Shown here: positions 1 to 8,462 of the stretch, piece by piece
Layout: each line of letters begins with the position of its first letter
Numbering within the stretch: the first letter of the stretch is position 1
From: a virus
DNA length: 64,000 nucleotides
Strand: one strand, 5' to 3'
IMG/VR virus record: IMGVR_UViG_3300042888_002550
Span: 1 to 64,000 of that record
Translations under genes and position numbers: made by a program
Notes under the pieces: model-generated
The model's database searches: none
What the model saw: only the letters and a program-made list of their open reading frames with translations
What the model was told of the DNA's origin: nothing

Positions 1-820
1 CTCTAATAAATTTTTTACTAATATTTTTCCAAATACCTTTTCTAACACCATTTGTAATGGTAGTTACATTTGTATCTTCAATGAATATTTTATTTTCGGC
101 TAAAGACTCTACCTCATACCAAGCGTTATTAACATCTAAAAATTGAGATAATGTTGGTATAGTAGTATAATTAGTCCCAGGTAATATTATTAAATTTTCA
201 ACAGATAAGACATCATCTTCTGGTAGTATAATTTCTAAGAATGGTACTGAATTAGCTTCAGTTAATACTTTACTAAAAACCTTAGTATAACCATTAAATA
301 CAATTTCTTGTTTAACTATAGTATAGTTTTGTATTGAACCATTAGAATTAGTATTAGGTACTATAGTTCTATTAGGTATACCTAAATTATTATATCTTGA
401 TGTAAAATCAATATCATTTAAAACTTCAAATATTTTACCAGCACCAGTAGCTTGTGAACCTCTTTTAATTATTGGACAATAGTCAAGATCAAATGTAGCA
501 CCATTAACCGGCACTACTACCGACCAATTAACCACGCTAACACTGGGTCTTGTGTTAGGTATTTTAACACCTAATGTTCTCCCCAATGAAAGTAATGAAC
601 TTCTTTCATAAGCGTAATCAATTTGAGTTTCTTGAAACATCCTATCAGTATGATACGATAAAATATCAGCTGTGGCCGCGTTTAATTCAAGTAACATTGT
701 ACCCACAGACGCGTCATTAAAATCACTGAATATATCAGGATAATATTGTTTTACATAATTTAATAATTCTAATCTTATGTCAGCGAAATTTCTAGCTGAA
801 TAGTTTGTTTGATATGCCAT
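1..820 (-). CDS. 6: Baseplate wedge protein gp6-like (3' end outside window)
   Basis: Open reading frame starting at the ATG at 820 and running without a stop off the left edge, so only the first 273 residues are visible. The N-terminus contains a segment like YPDIFSDFNDASVGTMLLEL followed by DRMFQETQIDYAYERSSLL, the pattern of the N-terminal half of T4 gp6/phage J-type baseplate wedge proteins. In T4, gp6 dimers join neighbouring wedges and form the inner ring of the baseplate. It lies directly downstream of gp25, one base apart, which is also a wedge-core protein, and the two probably share one late transcript. The missing C-terminus prevents a length comparison. Family assignment is by recognition, not by search. 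Confidence 0.75.
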   Translation of the reverse strand, partial: MAYQTNYSARNFADIRLELLNYVKQYYPDIFSDFNDASVGTMLLELNAATADILSYHTDRMFQETQIDYAYERSSLLSLGRTLGVKIPNTRPSVSVVNWSVVVPVNGATFDLDYCPIIKRGSQATGAGKIFEVLNDIDFTSRYNNLGIPNRTIVPNTNSNGSIQNYTIVKQEIVFNGYTKVFSKVLTEANSVPFLEIILPEDDVLSVENLIILPGTNYTTIPTLSQFLDVNNAWYEVESLAENKIFIEDTNVTTITNGVRKGIWKNISKKFIR

Positions 821-821
821 A

Positions 822-1202
822 TTATACGTTAATTTCTATGAAATCACTACTAGAGAAAATACCATCACCAATGGTAAAATGAACTCTAACAGCGACACCT
901 TTTTGATCATCTTCAGAGTATAATTTTACTCCGGTTATAGTTAATCCTGGTAAATATTTAGTAACCGTTACTTTAAGGTCATCTTCAATATCTGCCAATG
1001 TTTTTTCGTCACTTGGATCAAATAAAAATCTTTTTAAATTTGTTCCAAAATCTGGTAAATAAAATCTCTCACCCTTTTCAGTTAATAAAAGATGTTGTAA
1101 ATCAGATTTAACCGCATCAATAGTTGTTGTCGTTAAATCTAAGAAAAATCCTTCCGGACTATTTATAAAGGGGTATCTTATGTTAATAAACTGTTTAGCC
1201 AT
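822..1202 (-). CDS. 25: Baseplate wedge protein gp25 (GPW/gp25 family)
   Basis: A 126-residue protein whose central stretch (DLQHLLLTEKGERFYLPDFG, then a conserved N-L-x-x-F-L-F-D-P) is the hallmark of the GPW/gp25 family. The family forms part of the trimeric wedge core that triggers sheath contraction and is conserved in phages, R-pyocins and type VI secretion. Length is normal for the family. An in-frame upstream ATG at 1220 exists, but the start at 1202 (MAKQF) is preferred: it gives the usual gp25 N-terminus, and the upstream codons overlap the ATATTTAT promoter box at 1207-1214. gp6 follows immediately. A strong terminator lies just upstream and separates this late unit from the nrdA pieces. 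Confidence 0.9.
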   Translation of the reverse strand: MAKQFINIRYPFINSPEGFFLDLTTTTIDAVKSDLQHLLLTEKGERFYLPDFGTNLKRFLFDPSDEKTLADIEDDLKVTVTKYLPGLTITGVKLYSEDDQKGVAVRVHFTIGDGIFSSSDFIEINV

Positions 1203-1206
1203 TACT

Positions 1207-1214
1207 ATAAATAT
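1207..1214 (-). promoter_or_regulatory. Late-type promoter box ATATTTAT before gp25
   Basis: Coding-strand context is TATATATTTATAGTAATG, leaving four bases between the box and the ATG of gp25. One of more than 15 copies of the same octamer placed upstream of genes in this window, always in coding orientation. Use as a -10-like element is inferred. Confidence 0.5.
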
Positions 1215-1252
1215 ATACAATAAAAAATATTTGTATATTTTTAAAAAAAGAA

Positions 1253-1277
1253 AAACTAGAGATATTTTCCCTAGTTT
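1253..1277 (-). terminator. Rho-independent terminator after nrdA C-terminal piece
   Basis: On the minus strand a 10-bp stem (AAACTAGGGA / TCTCTAGTTT, one G-T pair) with a 5-base loop is followed by a T-rich run. It sits between the stop of the last nrdA fragment (1309) and the gp25 start, closing the replication transcript. Confidence 0.8.
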
Positions 1278-1308
1278 AACTATTTTATATAAAATTTAAC
1301 TATTTTAG

Positions 1309-1926
1309 TTACGCACTACAACCATAACATTCAAATTGACTATCAGTAGGTTTCTCAGGTTTAATTTGTTTACCCATATCAATAGCTAAATGTTTACCTT
1401 TCATTTCTACCGGTTGACTTCTTAGGTAGTATTGACCAGTTTTTAAACCTAACTTCCAAGCTAATGTGTGTGAGGTAGTTAATTTACCAACCGTTGGTGT
1501 GGCGAAAAATATGTTAAGACTTTGAGATTGATCAATGAATGGAGCTCTTTCGGCCGACATTTCAATAAGAGATTTTTGTGATATCTCCCAAACAGTTTTA
1601 TATCTTTCCTTCATTTCTTGACTAATAACTGGGATTGATTGAACGCTACCATCATTTTTTATCAATTCATTAAGAATGTCCCTATTCCATAACCCTTCTA
1701 ATTCTAAATCTTTAACCAAATGTTTATTAACCATAGCGAATTCACCACCAGTTACCTTACGAACATATAAATTAGAAGTAAACGGTTCAAAAGCTTCATT
1801 AGAACCTATGACACGGGCCGAATTATGACTAACACAACCATTTTCCATTATATAATGATGAACATTTGGTACTTCAATATCCCAAGTTGGTTTAACTCCG
1901 TTTTTAATTATACTTTTTATTTTCAT
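1309..1926 (-). CDS. nrdA: NrdA fragment 3: IntC2 plus C-terminal extein of class Ia ribonucleotide reductase
   Basis: The first 35 residues (from MKIKSIIKNG) are the C-terminal half of a split intein: a block F-like stretch PNVHHYIMENG and a block G ending VSHN, followed by the +1 serine. The remaining 170 residues are the C-terminus of the NrdA large subunit, resuming at SARVIGSNEAFEPFTSN. It keeps the tyrosine pair in TGQYYLRSQ (radical-transfer tyrosines, E. coli Tyr730/731) and a C-terminal CYGC redox pair. The ATG at 1926 is chosen because it follows an A-rich leader and gives a typical IntC length. An alternative ATG at 1968 would add 14 residues and overlap the preceding fragment by 11 bases. 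The protein can only act after trans-splicing to fragment 2. Confidence 0.9.
   Translation of the reverse strand: MKIKSIIKNGVKPTWDIEVPNVHHYIMENGCVSHNSARVIGSNEAFEPFTSNLYVRKVTGGEFAMVNKHLVKDLELEGLWNRDILNELIKNDGSVQSIPVISQEMKERYKTVWEISQKSLIEMSAERAPFIDQSQSLNIFFATPTVGKLTTSHTLAWKLGLKTGQYYLRSQPVEMKGKHLAIDMGKQIKPEKPTDSQFECYGCSA
1822..1926 (-). other. Split intein 2, C-terminal half (IntC2)
   Basis: 35 codons ending in the splice-site pair His-Asn with Ser as the first extein residue. Its partner IntN2 ends the ORF immediately upstream. Confidence 0.9.
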
Positions 1927-1957
1927 TTTATTTTTTGTTTTTATTAGATTACTTATT

Positions 1958-2944
1958 TTATTTTTCAAAAATATTTATAATATCGTCCGTAGTTAATAAA
2001 TCCTCAACTTTAACCCAAATTTCAGTATCACCTCTTTTAATCCTAAATTTATGGTTAGGTGTTGCTTCAAATATAGAACCATCTTCCATTTCAATTTTAT
2101 AAACTTCAGAATGACCATTATATTTTATTTGACTTACATCTTCATACCCATTATAAGTTTTTACTTTTATAGGTGTTTTAAATTCAACCCATTGTTGTTC
2201 ATTAGATTCTTCTAATTTAACATAATCAACACCATTTTCAACTAGTAAATCTTTAAATGATTTAACACCATTTTCAGTATGTATTCTAGTATCAATAACT
2301 TGACAACTTGCGGTTGGCGGACAGGTCGTGACAAGTGAGTTTCTAACACCATATTTTTTAATATCTTTTCTTAATTGTTTCCAATCAAACATACCACTCA
2401 ATTCAGATTCATCAACACCCCACATTTCCCATTGGAAAATACCTTTTGAAATTGGAGATCCTTCATAAAAATCATAAGTTAATCCAGTTTCTTTCGCTAA
2501 ATCACAAGATTGTCTTAAAGCGTTATAATAAATTGTTTCAAATATTTTTTTATTTAATGATCTAGCTTCTTCAGATACAAATGGTAATCGTAACATAGCG
2601 AAAGTGTCAGCTAATCCTTGGATACCAATACCTAAAGCTCTTTGTTCTAAACCACCTTTTCTACCTTCTTTAGTTGAATATTCATTAACATCTATCGCAA
2701 TATTAAGTGATTTTGTTATTGATCGTGTAACACGACCTAATTCATTAAAATCATACTCATTATCTATGACAAATTTTTGAACCGGTATTGACGTTAGCGT
2801 ACAGATGGCGGTGGTTTCTTTATCAGTTACCTCCATAATTTCGGAATTATGTACTAATATATTATTAGCAAAGAAATTACTAGTTTCTTCTACTTGTATA
2901 TCATATACATCAATTTTTTCTTCTAATTTTTTTATTTTTATCAT
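1958..2944 (-). CDS. nrdA: NrdA fragment 2: IntC1, middle extein and IntN2
   Basis: A 328-residue ORF with inteins at both ends. Residues 1-33 are an IntC (ETSNFFANNILVHN). Residues 34-213 are NrdA, starting SEIMEVTDKETTAICTL, where E35 matches the catalytic glutamate (E. coli Glu441) and C48 the active-site disulfide cysteine (Cys462). The extein ends at TTCPPTAS. Residues 214-328 are an IntN starting CQVIDTRIHTENG, with block B ATPNHKF. The ORF starts two bases after the stop of fragment 1, so the pieces form one operon without an intervening gene. This fragment has neither the radical cysteine nor the radical-transfer tyrosines and must be spliced on both sides. I see no homing endonuclease domain. 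Confidence 0.92.
   Translation of the reverse strand: MIKIKKLEEKIDVYDIQVEETSNFFANNILVHNSEIMEVTDKETTAICTLTSIPVQKFVIDNEYDFNELGRVTRSITKSLNIAIDVNEYSTKEGRKGGLEQRALGIGIQGLADTFAMLRLPFVSEEARSLNKKIFETIYYNALRQSCDLAKETGLTYDFYEGSPISKGIFQWEMWGVDESELSGMFDWKQLRKDIKKYGVRNSLVTTCPPTASCQVIDTRIHTENGVKSFKDLLVENGVDYVKLEESNEQQWVEFKTPIKVKTYNGYEDVSQIKYNGHSEVYKIEMEDGSIFEATPNHKFRIKRGDTEIWVKVEDLLTTDDIINIFEK
1961..2305 (-). other. Split intein 2, N-terminal half (IntN2)
   Basis: 115 codons. The first residue is Cys (nucleophile) after the extein sequence PPTAS, and block B reads ATPNHKF. The C-extein resumes with SARVIG, so the insertion lies inside the conserved PTAS-x-x-(I/V) loop of NrdA. Confidence 0.9.
2846..2944 (-). 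other. Split intein 1, C-terminal half (IntC1)
   Basis: 33 codons forming the start of NrdA fragment 2, ending NNILVHN, with Ser as the +1 residue. Its sequence is clearly different from IntC2. Confidence 0.9.
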
Positions 2945-2945
2945 C

Positions 2946-4511
2946 TTATTTATTAATAATTAATTCATCATTTTCATTTAATTCACCGGCCATAACATAC
3001 CCTCTGTTTTTTGTTAATATTTGGTGATCTGGTGTACAAACTATTTTTACCCCTAACTCATCATCACTAACTTCTATAATTTCAGCGTTTGATTTCATTT
3101 TCGCAGCAGCCAACATTGGTCTAAAAATATTATCTTGACTTAAAACTTTTATATTTTTATCCTTTTTAATTTCTTCAACAACATTTTTCATAGTTACTTC
3201 TCTAATCTCACCATTACCATACATAATCGTAATTAATGTGTCACTATGTAAACAACATAGGTTACTTGAATGTATAACACCAAAATTCTTTTGATTTGAT
3301 TTATTATTCGCATGATCTTTAAAACACATATAAGGCATACCACTTTCAATTTGTGATTCAATAATTCTTAACCACAAATCGTGAGCTTTGATTTTAGTAC
3401 CTAAACCCATCTCAACAGCCTTATTATATTCTAACTCATATTCTTCACCATAGATATCATAAAATGGTTTTAAACCAGCTTGTTTAATGTCATTAGGACA
3501 AAACAAATACCAATCCCCATTTGATTCAACAGCTCTCATAAAGTTATCCGGTATCCATAACGCTGAAAATAAATCTCGTGCTCTAAGTGTTTCATCACCA
3601 GTTTTCTTTCTAATATCCAAAATATCAAATACATCTTTATGCCAAGGTTCAATATAAACAGCGCAAGATCCAGGTCGTTTACCTCTTTGATTCCAAAATC
3701 TTAAAGCTTCATTTACAACTTTTAAATATTTTAAAATACCACCAGCTTTACCATTTGATTGTCCAACATTACTTTCCTTTGAACGAATGTTAGATATAGC
3801 TAAACCAATACCTTCAGCTTTAGATGATGATACTGATATTCTATTTAACATACTTAATAACCCCTCAGTTGAGTCATCCGGAACTATAGATAAATTACAT
3901 GACGCAATTTGTCCTATATTAGTACCAATATTAATTTTTATAGGCGTAGCTGGAGATTCCCTTTGTAAACTTAAATCTTCATACTTTTCTTTAAAATCAG
4001 TAGGGTTATTAGTCACCATTAAAGCTACTCTAATGTATAGGTGTTGTGGTCTTTCTGTTATTTCATCACCAATTTTTAATAAGTAGATATCTTTAAGTGA
4101 ACACCATCCAAAATAATCAAATCTATAATCTCTTTTATAATCAATTACTGATTCAATCAGATCAATATTTTCTTTTACTTTATTATAATAGAAATCATTT
4201 AATAAACCAGCGTTATATAATCTTTTAGTAGCCTTCATAAAAGAATCTTCAGTTTCTTTATGTAATTTACTAATTGATATGTTAGCGGCCAACTTAGAAT
4301 AGTCTGGATGATTCATAGCTAATGATTCTGACACAACTGAAATTAAATCATCAACTTCATCGGTTGTCATATTATCAGCAATACCTTGAGTAACTTTAAG
4401 AAATACTTCATCAGCATTTATTTTTAACCCTTCCGCTTGTTTTTTTATTCTAGTTAAAATTTTATTTGGGTTGAAATCAATCTTAGACCCATTTCTTTTT
4501 ATTACTCGCAT
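2946..4511 (-). CDS. nrdA: NrdA fragment 1: N-terminal extein plus IntN1 of class Ia ribonucleotide reductase
   Basis: A 521-residue ORF. Residues 1-419 are the N-terminal part of the aerobic class Ia large subunit, which reduces ribonucleoside diphosphates. An ATP-cone-like start (MRVIKRNGSKIDFNPNKI) is followed by the barrel, with C205 in IASCNLSIVPDD (E. coli Cys225) and the finger-loop N-L-C motif ending at C419 (E. coli radical Cys439). Residue 420 is the first cysteine of an intein N-half (CLHSDTLITI, block B CTPDHQI), which fills the remaining 102 residues. Joined exteins 419+180+170 give about 769 residues, matching NrdA (754-761 in T4 and E. coli). It lies between nrdB upstream and fragment 2 downstream on the same strand. 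Confidence 0.93.
   Translation of the reverse strand: MRVIKRNGSKIDFNPNKILTRIKKQAEGLKINADEVFLKVTQGIADNMTTDEVDDLISVVSESLAMNHPDYSKLAANISISKLHKETEDSFMKATKRLYNAGLLNDFYYNKVKENIDLIESVIDYKRDYRFDYFGWCSLKDIYLLKIGDEITERPQHLYIRVALMVTNNPTDFKEKYEDLSLQRESPATPIKINIGTNIGQIASCNLSIVPDDSTEGLLSMLNRISVSSSKAEGIGLAISNIRSKESNVGQSNGKAGGILKYLKVVNEALRFWNQRGKRPGSCAVYIEPWHKDVFDILDIRKKTGDETLRARDLFSALWIPDNFMRAVESNGDWYLFCPNDIKQAGLKPFYDIYGEEYELEYNKAVEMGLGTKIKAHDLWLRIIESQIESGMPYMCFKDHANNKSNQKNFGVIHSSNLCCLHSDTLITIMYGNGEIREVTMKNVVEEIKKDKNIKVLSQDNIFRPMLAAAKMKSNAEIIEVSDDELGVKIVCTPDHQILTKNRGYVMAGELNENDELIINK
2949..3254 (-). other. Split intein 1, N-terminal half (IntN1)
   Basis: 102 codons starting at the second cysteine of SNLCC and ending two residues after ELIINK begins; block A is CLHSDTLITI and block B CTPDHQI. 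The first cysteine of the pair is the NrdA radical cysteine, so the splice site touches the catalytic residue. Confidence 0.9.
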
Positions 4512-4531
4512 ATAATTATTTTTTTTAAAAT

Positions 4532-5482
4532 TTAAATTTCTTCGTCAAATGATATTGGTCCTGATAAATCAGCGGCTTTATATTCTGTAGATCTCCCCTC
4601 AAAAAAGTTTTGTTTTGTTTTTAACGCAATTTGATTCATAAATTCAAATGGATTTTTTGTGTTAAATACTTTTTCACAATTGAGTGTTGATAGTAAACCA
4701 TCAACAACAAACTCCAAATATTGTTTCATTAAATCAGCGTTCATACCAATAAGTGATACTGGTAATGATTCTAATATAAATTCTTTTTCAATATCTAACG
4801 CAGATAATAATATCTCCTTTATTTTTTCTTTAGATGGTTTATTAACAATATGATTGTTTAATAAATGTATCGCGAAATCACAATGTAAGGCTTCATCTCT
4901 TGATATGAAAGCGTTACTATCACATAACCCCGGCATTAATCCTCTAGACTTTAAATAGAATATACTACAAAAAGAACCACTAAAAAATATACCTTCTACC
5001 GCCACAAAAGCTAATAGTCTTTCAACAAATGATTCTGATTCAATCCATTTCAAAGCCCAATCAGCCTTCTTCTTAACCGGTGGCATGTACTCAATAGCCT
5101 TAAAACATTTATGTCTTTCTTTAATATCCTTTATATAAGTGTCAATCAATAAAGAATACACATGACTATGTATATTCTCCATCATAATTTGAAACCCATA
5201 AAAAAACTTAGCTTCAGTATATTGTACTTCATTTAAAAAATTGATAGCTAAATTTTCATTTACAATACCATCAGACGCGGCGAAAAAAGCCAATACATTT
5301 TTAATGAAAAATCTTTCATTATCAGTTAATTTGTTTTCCCAATGATCAATATCTTTTGATAAATCTAATTCTTCAGCTGTCCACATCGCAGCTTTTTCAA
5401 TATTGTAGTATTCCCACAAATCTTGATGTTCAATTGGGAATAATACAAACCTATCAGGATTTGTTACTAGTATTGGTTCCAT
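4532..5482 (-). CDS. nrdB: Ribonucleotide reductase class Ia small subunit NrdB
   Basis: A 316-residue R2 protein that carries the diiron-tyrosyl radical cofactor used by NrdA. The visible ligand set is complete: D40 in EELDLSKD, E102 and H105 in [10 protein letters not shown]163 in VEGIFF, and E197 and H200 in RDEALH. The radical tyrosine is Y109, four residues after H105. The sequence [10 protein letters not shown] and the spacing resemble eukaryotic/viral-type R2 more than E. coli NrdB. Unlike nrdA it is intact with no intein. It lies 20 bases upstream of nrdA fragment 1, after the helicase gene, in a tightly packed unit. Confidence 0.95.
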   Translation of the reverse strand: MEPILVTNPDRFVLFPIEHQDLWEYYNIEKAAMWTAEELDLSKDIDHWENKLTDNERFFIKNVLAFFAASDGIVNENLAINFLNEVQYTEAKFFYGFQIMMENIHSHVYSLLIDTYIKDIKERHKCFKAIEYMPPVKKKADWALKWIESESFVERLLAFVAVEGIFFSGSFCSIFYLKSRGLMPGLCDSNAFISRDEALHCDFAIHLLNNHIVNKPSKEKIKEILLSALDIEKEFILESLPVSLIGMNADLMKQYLEFVVDGLLSTLNCEKVFNTKNPFEFMNQIALKTKQNFFEGRSTEYKAADLSGPISFDEEI

Positions 5483-5483
5483 A

Positions 5484-6884
5484 TTAATTACTTTTATTTT
5501 TATTTAAAAACTCTTCTCTTAGTTTAAGAGCATCTTGTATTCTATTTGATTTCTTTTTATCTAACCCCTTCTCAAAACTTAAGAAAGAAACATCACTTGA
5601 AGATGTAGTATCAATACAAATTGTTCCATTATCAAAAACAATATCTTCAAATATAACACCATCTTTACCAAATCTAGATTTAAGAATCGCCATAGTAGCT
5701 CTACCCTCTTCTTTTTGATCTAATGTTTTAGCTATAGAAACTATAAAGTGACCAATCTGACCTTTCTTAATAGAACCACCAATCATATTAGCTTCAACTA
5801 CTTGAGCACCAATTGAACCTCTATTACCTTGTATCGCAGTCCAACCAACAAGACTTAACTCATCAATCATAGATTCAAATTCTCTCATCACATTACCTTC
5901 ACCAACGTTTACATCATCAACTCGTTTAGATGGTTGTACACAATCAATATAATCAAGTAATACGATATCTGGTCTAATCCCATCAGATGTTAATTTTCTA
6001 AGGTATTGTTTGATGTGTGGTATTGTCGTACCATCACTTGGGAATTTCTTTAAAATTAGGTTTCCGGTTGAATTTTCTTTAATACTCTCAACCTCAAACT
6101 TAACTCGTTCTCTTTCTTCATTTAATTTATTTAACTCAACACCAGTCCAACACGTAAAATGTTTTCTCTGTATTACTTTAGGATTATCCTCAAAGAATAT
6201 TTGGACTACATTAAATCCTAAGTTATACGCTGTATTAGCTAACTTAGTTACCATAGTTGTTTTACCAACACCAAATGGGGCTAATATAACACCTAACTCA
6301 CCTTTAGATAAACCACCATCCATTAGATTGTCTAACCCATGAATACCGGTTGGGATTGGATTTCTGAAGTCATCAGATAATACATCATCAATACCACTAA
6401 AAATATCAACCCCATTATCTTTTAAATTACCAACAGTTAAAGCTTGTTTAAGTATTTCTTCACATTCTTGGTATCGATCAAAATCACCCATATCAAGAAT
6501 TTTTTGAATTTTCTTAGTAGCTTTTTTTAACTCCTGTTGTTTACAAAACATCAACCCAGTTTCTTGGGTATAAATACTATCTTTTTGAGATATATCTTTA
6601 ACCTCATTTAATAAGTCTAAAGTATGTTGTCTGGTAACTTCTCTTTTAATCTCAACGATTAACATTTGTTCTAAAGTGTTAACCTCTGGTATTGTTTCAT
6701 ACTTTTCGTGGTAATCTTTAATTTTACTAGAAATTAATCTAAGGTATTCATTATCAAAATAAGTTGGATCTAAAACATCGATTATCGTTGATGAAAACTT
6801 ATCATCTAATAATATCTGATTTAATAATTTTAATTGAAATGTGTGACCTAAATAACCTAAACTGTCTGTACTTTTATTTGTCAT
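5484..6884 (-). CDS. 41: Replicative DNA helicase, DnaB/gp41 family
   Basis: A 466-residue RecA-fold hexameric helicase that unwinds DNA at the fork. Residues 1-150 form the helical N-terminal domain (FDNEYLRLI, then alternating charged helices). The C-terminal motor has Walker [10 protein letters not shown] at residues 202-210, a Walker B-like [10 protein letters not shown], and a glutamine/arginine segment [11 protein letters not shown]. Length matches T4 gp41 (475). gp41 homologues are classic split-intein hosts in environmental phages, but this copy is uninterrupted. It starts after a late-type promoter box at 6903-6910 and is followed by nrdB with one base between. Confidence 0.92.
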   Translation of the reverse strand: MTNKSTDSLGYLGHTFQLKLLNQILLDDKFSSTIIDVLDPTYFDNEYLRLISSKIKDYHEKYETIPEVNTLEQMLIVEIKREVTRQHTLDLLNEVKDISQKDSIYTQETGLMFCKQQELKKATKKIQKILDMGDFDRYQECEEILKQALTVGNLKDNGVDIFSGIDDVLSDDFRNPIPTGIHGLDNLMDGGLSKGELGVILAPFGVGKTTMVTKLANTAYNLGFNVVQIFFEDNPKVIQRKHFTCWTGVELNKLNEERERVKFEVESIKENSTGNLILKKFPSDGTTIPHIKQYLRKLTSDGIRPDIVLLDYIDCVQPSKRVDDVNVGEGNVMREFESMIDELSLVGWTAIQGNRGSIGAQVVEANMIGGSIKKGQIGHFIVSIAKTLDQKEEGRATMAILKSRFGKDGVIFEDIVFDNGTICIDTTSSSDVSFLSFEKGLDKKKSNRIQDALKLREEFLNKNKSN

Positions 6885-6902
6885 TTTAAAACTTATTTTA
6901 TT

Positions 6903-6910
6903 ATAAATAT
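6903..6910 (-). promoter_or_regulatory. Promoter box ATATTTAT before helicase gene
   Basis: Coding strand AGATATTTATAATAAAA, 18 bases before the helicase ATG. The gap between genes is only 36 bases. The box would allow the helicase-nrd genes to be re-initiated late. Confidence 0.4.
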
Positions 6911-6920
6911 CTTGTTTTTA

Positions 6921-7379
6921 CTATATGGTTTCTATTACATTGTAATTTTTTCTACTCAAACCTTCTTGAATATTTGAAATAATACTTGGTATTAACTCTC
7001 TGATATCCACAGAGTAACGTACTTTTGGTGGATAAACATTCCCAGTGAATCGTTGCATAGCAATTGTTTTTCGGTCGCCATTATCATCAAATTTTATCTC
7101 TAAATCAAAGAAATCTTCATTTTCATAGACATTTCTTCTATCAATTTCTTCAGTTTTTTGTTCAACATAAGAGTTGAAAAACTTCCAAAGATATTCTAAA
7201 GTTTTCTTTTTCAAATCTCTTTTGATGATATCACAAGAGTCTTCAATGACTTCTCTAATTTCATATGAATTTATTGATTTATGGTTAAATCCTTTAACAT
7301 TGAAGTATCTTTGACATACAATATTATTGTTAATGTACAGAATAAATTCGTAAGGTAGTTTTTCGATTTCTTTTTTCAT
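6921..7379 (-). CDS. Unknown protein in replication operon
   Basis: A 152-residue soluble protein, mixed charge, with no membrane segment and no motif I recognise. It contains a lysine/glutamate-rich helical middle (IIKRDLKKKTLEYLWKFF) and a C-terminal part rich in beta-type residues (NVYPPKVRYSVDI). It lies between the exonuclease and helicase genes, one base after the exonuclease stop, in the position where T4-like phages place small replisome factors. A helicase-loader or accessory role is possible from context only: the sequence does not show a gp59 signature. Confidence 0.7.
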   Translation of the reverse strand: MKKEIEKLPYEFILYINNNIVCQRYFNVKGFNHKSINSYEIREVIEDSCDIIKRDLKKKTLEYLWKFFNSYVEQKTEEIDRRNVYENEDFFDLEIKFDDNGDRKTIAMQRFTGNVYPPKVRYSVDIRELIPSIISNIQEGLSRKNYNVIETI

Positions 7380-7380
7380 A

Positions 7381-8436
7381 TTAATTGTTGTTAAATAATT
7401 CTTTTTCTTTTTTTATTAATTTTAAAAACGGTTTAAAATATTCAATATATCCATTTTCTTTCCCAGGTATTTCTTTTAAAAATTTATCTTCACTCATCAT
7501 TCTAAATAAATTTTTATTATCTCTACCTTCAGGATCAATTGGTGAATCTATTAAATCATTAATTTCGTTAATCACTTTTTCTGTTAGTAATGGTTCTTTT
7601 AAATTTATTATTTTTTGGTTTATTTCATATAATTTGTCTCCCTGGATACCATCGGTTATCCCATTTAGAATATTATCAATAACTTTAAGCGGTTTTTTCC
7701 TTTTACTTTGTTCTTCCTTAAGTATAGTAAAAATTTCGTCAATAGTCACTTTTTTTTGTATAATACCCGGAATTAATTTTATTAAAGTTTTTTCTTGTAC
7801 TCCTTTAACACCTTTAATATTATCAGAAGAATCTCCAGTAATAACTTTAACTAAAGTAGCATTTTCTTGATGATGATCAAATACTGAGAGATAATTTTCT
7901 TTTGTTATAAATTTTTTCTTTGATAAAAAATAAATTCTAACATTGTCATCTATTAGTTGACAAAGATCCTTATCTCCAGTACAGATCGTAATCTTTTCGT
8001 ATGGTGACATTGTATTACAATAATAAGCAATACAATCATCAGCTTCAACGATATCATCTTGGTATTGTCTAATAAAAAGTTCCTCAGCGTATTGTTTAAT
8101 TCTTAATTTTTGAGACTCTCTAATTGGATCATCAGAATCTAAATGGTATTCAAAATTCTTTTCCCTATTAGCCTTATAATCTTTATAGATTTCATACCTC
8201 AATCTACCACTACACATACCATCCCAAAATACAAATAATTTACTTGGTTCTTGATCCAATACTATTTTCCTAAGAATTGTAAAGAATTGAAATAACCCAC
8301 CAATGTGAATACCATCACTATTATATAGATTTTTAGCTCCATGATACGCCACATTTAATAGTGCGTTACCATCTACAAGTATAGTTTCAGGTACTTTAAT
8401 TTCAATTTTGTCTTTGTACCTCGGTGGTCTTTTCAC
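7381..8436 (-). CDS. rnh: 5'-3' exonuclease / RNase H (T4 Rnh-like)
   Basis: A 351-residue FEN-type nuclease that removes RNA primers from lagging-strand fragments. The acidic metal-binding clusters are visible in order: VDGNALLNVAYHG, FVFWDGMCS, VEADDCIAYYC, TGDKDLCQLI and TGDSSDNIKGVKGV. The last is followed by a helix-three-turn-helix KTLIKLIPG. Length is slightly above T4 RNase H (305), with a longer lysine-rich C-terminus. It is transcribed after uvsX and before the unknown 152-residue gene and helicase, consistent with a replication operon. The ATG at 8436 follows an A-rich leader. Confidence 0.88.
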   Translation of the reverse strand: MKRPPRYKDKIEIKVPETILVDGNALLNVAYHGAKNLYNSDGIHIGGLFQFFTILRKIVLDQEPSKLFVFWDGMCSGRLRYEIYKDYKANREKNFEYHLDSDDPIRESQKLRIKQYAEELFIRQYQDDIVEADDCIAYYCNTMSPYEKITICTGDKDLCQLIDDNVRIYFLSKKKFITKENYLSVFDHHQENATLVKVITGDSSDNIKGVKGVQEKTLIKLIPGIIQKKVTIDEIFTILKEEQSKRKKPLKVIDNILNGITDGIQGDKLYEINQKIINLKEPLLTEKVINEINDLIDSPIDPEGRDNKNLFRMMSEDKFLKEIPGKENGYIEYFKPFLKLIKKEKELFNNN

Positions 8437-8462
8437 TTTTAAAGTGTTAAATGGTTAAATAA

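Noticed and set aside
1207-1214. T4 late promoter TATAAATA
   Set aside because: The TATAAATA string exists only on the non-coding strand, pointing away from the gene, here and at other sites. The coding-strand motif is ATATTTAT, so direct use of the T4 rule is not supported.
3787-4086. 99-codon plus-strand frame opposite nrdA fragment 1
   Set aside because: Antisense to a catalytic part of NrdA, with no leader or motif.
5484-6884. Split or cis intein in the gp41 helicase
   Set aside because: gp41 is a known intein host, but the ORF runs intact through Walker A and B without intein blocks.
7385-7870. 161-codon plus-strand open frame opposite the exonuclease
   Set aside because: It mirrors the exonuclease codons (Phe/Ser/Leu-rich) and has no independent signals.
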